From assembly GCA_016930535.1 (NCBI GenBank), contig JAFGGN010000052.1, positions 1 through 55,265 of the forward strand: a stretch of DNA of 55,265 nucleotides, read 5' to 3'. A program made the position numbers and the translations under genes. The DNA comes from a bacterium. GTDB lineage: Bacteria > Zhuqueibacterota > QNDG01 > JAFGCO01. Below, one piece after another: positions 52,501 through 55,265 of the stretch (position 1 is its first letter; each line of letters opens with the position of its first letter). The notes beneath the pieces were generated by a model, which did not search any database, was not told the origin of the DNA, and saw only the letters and a list, made by a program, of their open reading frames with translations.

Positions 52501-52713
52501 TTCAAGAAGGCATTTTTTTATTGCATTTTCCTCTCATTATCAATAATATTTTCAATATTTGTTATAGAAATTATAATTATATGGCGCAGGCCGCCGCTCA
52601 TCAAATATTTTATCAGGCATCTCTGCATTGCTTCTTTGAACAAATTTCCCTGAGAACAGAACCGGTCGTTCTCGAGTTCCGTCGTCTTCATTGGTTATAC
52701 GGGAGGATACCTT

Positions 52714-55209
52714 ATGAAAAAATCATTGTATTTCGTTTTGCTGTTTGCGGTTCACATGACTGCGCAGGATCTGTCGGATCTGACCCTGATCGCCCATTAT
52801 CCGCTGATTGAAAACAACCAGGACATCACCGCACGGCAGGACACCATGCGGCTGCTCAATACCCCTTTTGAACAGGGAGGCATTTACTGCAACGGCATCT
52901 ATTATGATCAGCCGGGCGGCTGTCATGCAGTCACCCCGTCCTTGAAGGCGTTTTCATTTAAAAAATTTGCCATCAGCGCGGATTTTATGGTGACGGATCC
53001 GGCGGAAGCTTCGGGAAATCCGCTGTTTGTCGGCGGGGAGTTCTGGCGTTGGCTCACCGTCTGGTTTGAAAGCGACAGCCTGATCGGATTCGAGACCAAC
53101 GACGATTTCCACTATACTTCGAATGTCTGGCATACAGTCACGGCGACTTATGATACAACAAGCGGCTGGGCCCGGTGTTATCTGGACGGTATGCTCGTGG
53201 ATGAATCGATGCCTTTGATGGACCATCACAACGATAAAAGCGTGGGGATCACACATTTCGGTATGGGACTGACATACAGGGGTTATCTGAAGAATCTTAA
53301 AATTTATACAGACGGGGGATTCGGTCTGGAACAGGATTCTCTGGCTCTGGCGGCTCTGTACAACAGCACGGATGGCCCGAACTGGTCGGACAATTCAGGC
53401 TGGCTCTCGGGACCGGTTTCGGACTGGTTCGGCATCACGCTGCACTCCGGCAGGGTAACAAACATTGTGCTGTCAAACAACAATCTGTCCGGCCCTTTAC
53501 CCCCTGAAATCGGAAATCTCACTGCTCTCACAAATCTTCAGCTGGGCAACAATCACATCACCGGGAATATCCCGCCCGGGATCGGCCGTATGACCCGGTT
53601 GGGCAGCCTTGAACTGTTTGGCAATGAATTGACCGGAAATATACCTCCGGAACTTTTTGATCCGGCCGATTTGTACAATATAATCCTATCGACCAACGCG
53701 CTTGACGGAAGCATACCGTCCGAAATCGGCAATCTGAGTAAACTGTATCAATTCGCGGCAGGTAACAATAATCTGGAAGGACCGCTTCCGGCCGAGATCG
53801 GCAACTGTCCCAAACTGGCCCAGCTTTACCTGCCCCAGAACAATATTTCCGGTCCGATTCCCGAAGAGCTGGGGAACTGTACAGAGATGATTTTTATTTA
53901 TCTCGACAACAATGAACTGGAAGGCGGTATCCCTCTCAGCTTCGGCAATCTGACTTTAATGACCACCCTGTCGATGGGCAACAACCATCTCGAAGGAAGT
54001 ATCCCGGATACGCTCGGTCATTGCACATCGCTCCGGTCCCTCGGACTCTGGGACAATGATTTCACAGGCGTGATTCCCTCCTCCCTGGGAAATCTTCCCG
54101 ACCTTCAGGAACTTTATGTAAGCAATAACCGGCTCGAAGATCCGATACCATCCAGTCTTCTCAATGTCACGACCCTGCAAACGCTTTCCGTGAACGGGAA
54201 CGGATTTGCGGATCTCCCGGATTTTTCCGGATTGCCGAATATGAGCAGGCTGTTTGCTTCTCATAATAAACTGACTTTCGAGGACATCGAACCGAATCTG
54301 GGGATAGGCGAGTTCGATTATATCTCACAGGACAGTGTGGGGGAGGCGCAGTTACTTACGGCCAATCCGGGAACGTCACTCTCCCTGTCCGTGACCGTGG
54401 GAGGCACACAGAATCTGTACCAGTGGTTTCGGAACGGGAACCTCATACCCGGTGCTTTGGAAACAGCCTATCCGATCAATTCGGTCACCGTCCAGGATTC
54501 GGGAACCTATCACTGTAATATCAGCAATACCCTGGCTACGGAGCTTATCCTGACCAGCCGCCCCATCCATGTCAGGGTCGAGGGCACATCTCCGGATCTT
54601 GTCCGCGATTCCCTGGCACTGGTGGCCCTGTACAACAGCACGGACGGCCCGAACTGGACGGACAATACCAACTGGCTTACAGGGCCGCTGTCTTCATGGA
54701 AAGGCGTGACCGTCGATAACTACCGGGTCACACAACTGGCACTTTCTCAGAACAATCTCAGCGGCGGCATCCCGGAAGATGTGGGACAGCTGACTGCACT
54801 TCAGGTTCTGGATTTCAGACAGAACAGCCTGACAGGAGCCATTCCGTCATCTGTCGTGAATCTGACGGAACTGGTCTCGTTGAATTTGGGCGAGAATCAG
54901 CTGACAGGCCATATCCCTGAGAACTTGAGTGCGCTTATCCATCTGGAGAGACTGCTTTTATATAAAAATCAGCTGGAAGGTGATATCCCCGCATCTTTGT
55001 GGACCCTGACCCAGTTGACAGAAATCTGGCTCGGTGATAACAATCTGACGGGATCCATTCCTCCGGCCATCGGATCATTTGCCGGCCTTAAGTGGCTGCA
55101 TATGCAAAACAATCAGCTCACCGGCCCGCTTCCTTCCGAAATCAACAATCTGACCCAGCTGACCAACGTTTATCTCAGATCACTCTTGTCCAAGATAGGA
55201 TTTTTATGA
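52714..55209 (+). CDS. Secreted plant-type leucine-rich-repeat protein, 3' broken
   Basis: An 831-residue exported protein with GGGAGGA before the start and signal peptide MKKSLYFVLLFAVHMTAQ. Residues 20-205 are a laminin-G-like lectin domain. A first LRR block (about 210-520) opens ALYNSTDGPNWSDNSGW and has repeats of the plant type LxxLxLxxNxLxGxIPxxLG. An Ig-like segment follows (about 545-625; LYQWFRNGNLIPGALETAY). A second LRR block opens ALYNSTDGPNWTDNTNW. The last repeat stops mid-unit: NLTQLTNVYL is followed by RSLLSKIGFL and stop, where SxNxLxG is expected. An end like those of the other secreted proteins (FlgD-like) is missing, so the 3' end is probably lost or displaced. It is likely a surface adhesin. 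Confidence 0.88.
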   Translation: MKKSLYFVLLFAVHMTAQDLSDLTLIAHYPLIENNQDITARQDTMRLLNTPFEQGGIYCNGIYYDQPGGCHAVTPSLKAFSFKKFAISADFMVTDPAEASGNPLFVGGEFWRWLTVWFESDSLIGFETNDDFHYTSNVWHTVTATYDTTSGWARCYLDGMLVDESMPLMDHHNDKSVGITHFGMGLTYRGYLKNLKIYTDGGFGLEQDSLALAALYNSTDGPNWSDNSGWLSGPVSDWFGITLHSGRVTNIVLSNNNLSGPLPPEIGNLTALTNLQLGNNHITGNIPPGIGRMTRLGSLELFGNELTGNIPPELFDPADLYNIILSTNALDGSIPSEIGNLSKLYQFAAGNNNLEGPLPAEIGNCPKLAQLYLPQNNISGPIPEELGNCTEMIFIYLDNNELEGGIPLSFGNLTLMTTLSMGNNHLEGSIPDTLGHCTSLRSLGLWDNDFTGVIPSSLGNLPDLQELYVSNNRLEDPIPSSLLNVTTLQTLSVNGNGFADLPDFSGLPNMSRLFASHNKLTFEDIEPNLGIGEFDYISQDSVGEAQLLTANPGTSLSLSVTVGGTQNLYQWFRNGNLIPGALETAYPINSVTVQDSGTYHCNISNTLATELILTSRPIHVRVEGTSPDLVRDSLALVALYNSTDGPNWTDNTNWLTGPLSSWKGVTVDNYRVTQLALSQNNLSGGIPEDVGQLTALQVLDFRQNSLTGAIPSSVVNLTELVSLNLGENQLTGHIPENLSALIHLERLLLYKNQLEGDIPASLWTLTQLTEIWLGDNNLTGSIPPAIGSFAGLKWLHMQNNQLTGPLPSEINNLTQLTNVYLRSLLSKIGFL

Positions 55210-55265
55210 TATAAAGTTGAGATAAGTCTCCGTATATTTTATCACCACAACAAAATATATTTTAA
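55175..55265. other. AT-rich tail after the LRR break, possible insertion end
   Basis: From about 55178 the sequence no longer resembles the LRR gene and becomes AT-rich. It may be the end of an inserted element or an assembly edge. No inverted-repeat partner is available in the window to test this. Confidence 0.3.

Overview
The window reads as a chromosomal piece of a free-living Gram-negative bacterium of the FCB superphylum, most like an uncultured lineage such as KSB1/Calditrichota, Ignavibacteria or Marinimicrobia. This is inferred from gene content, not from a marker gene. The main clue is a FlgD-like Ig domain with a YPNPFN-type motif in five secreted proteins; a TonB-dependent receptor with an N-terminal carboxypeptidase-regulatory-like domain, FISUMP domains and FG-GAP and BNR repeat proteins point the same way. 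No rRNA, tRNA, CRISPR array, phage or complete insertion sequence was recognised.

Layout. 1-3.8 kb: nitrogen assimilation (glnA, a PII protein, amt) behind a sigma-54-type promoter. 3.9-6.8 kb: a small zinc-ribbon/repeat protein followed by a fused trehalose-6-phosphate synthase/phosphatase, behind a near-consensus sigma-70 promoter. 7-11.4 kb: a dihydroorotate-dehydrogenase-like flavoprotein and a large envelope protein with phospholipase-D motifs. 11.5-16.5 kb (minus strand): a heparinase II/III-type lyase and a GH5 hydrolase, both secreted. 17-19.4 kb: a membrane chemoreceptor with a sugar-binding module whose two lobes are in reversed order. 19.5-23.7 kb (minus): a serine hydrolase lipoprotein and a 14-repeat FG-GAP protein. 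23.75-24.78 kb: a gap with small or decayed reading frames. 24.8-30.6 kb (minus): a four-gene set of TonB receptor, HAD phosphatase, sulfatase and GH43 that looks like a small sulfated-glycan utilisation operon without SusD. 30.7-33 kb: a FISUMP gene broken by one in-frame stop. 33.7-35.7 kb: a MarR regulator, a secreted protein and a decayed chemoreceptor tail. 35.8-40.6 kb: an alanine-type symporter, a cyclic-2,3-diphosphoglycerate-synthase-like protein, nucleoside diphosphate kinase and malic enzyme. 40.8-45.8 kb: a 1683-residue soluble histidine kinase with ten PAS domains and a GAF. 45.9-50.2 kb: a secreted pentaheme cytochrome and a BNR-repeat protein. 50.3-51.5 kb: a LarA-family protein. 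51.5-52.6 kb: repeats without genes. 52.7-55.2 kb: a leucine-rich-repeat surface protein whose end looks broken.

Together these genes describe a heterotroph that degrades polysaccharides outside the cell, takes up oligosaccharides through a TonB receptor, senses small molecules with elaborate receptors, and displays large repeat proteins on its surface. The most unusual single item is the chemoreceptor at 16999-19362, with an apparently circularly permuted, cytoplasmic periplasmic-binding-protein-like domain. Next come the phospholipase-D-like protein with a barrel-like N-terminus, the zinc-ribbon repeat protein coupled to trehalose synthesis, and the FlgD-like modules placed ahead of catalytic or FISUMP domains instead of at the C-terminus.
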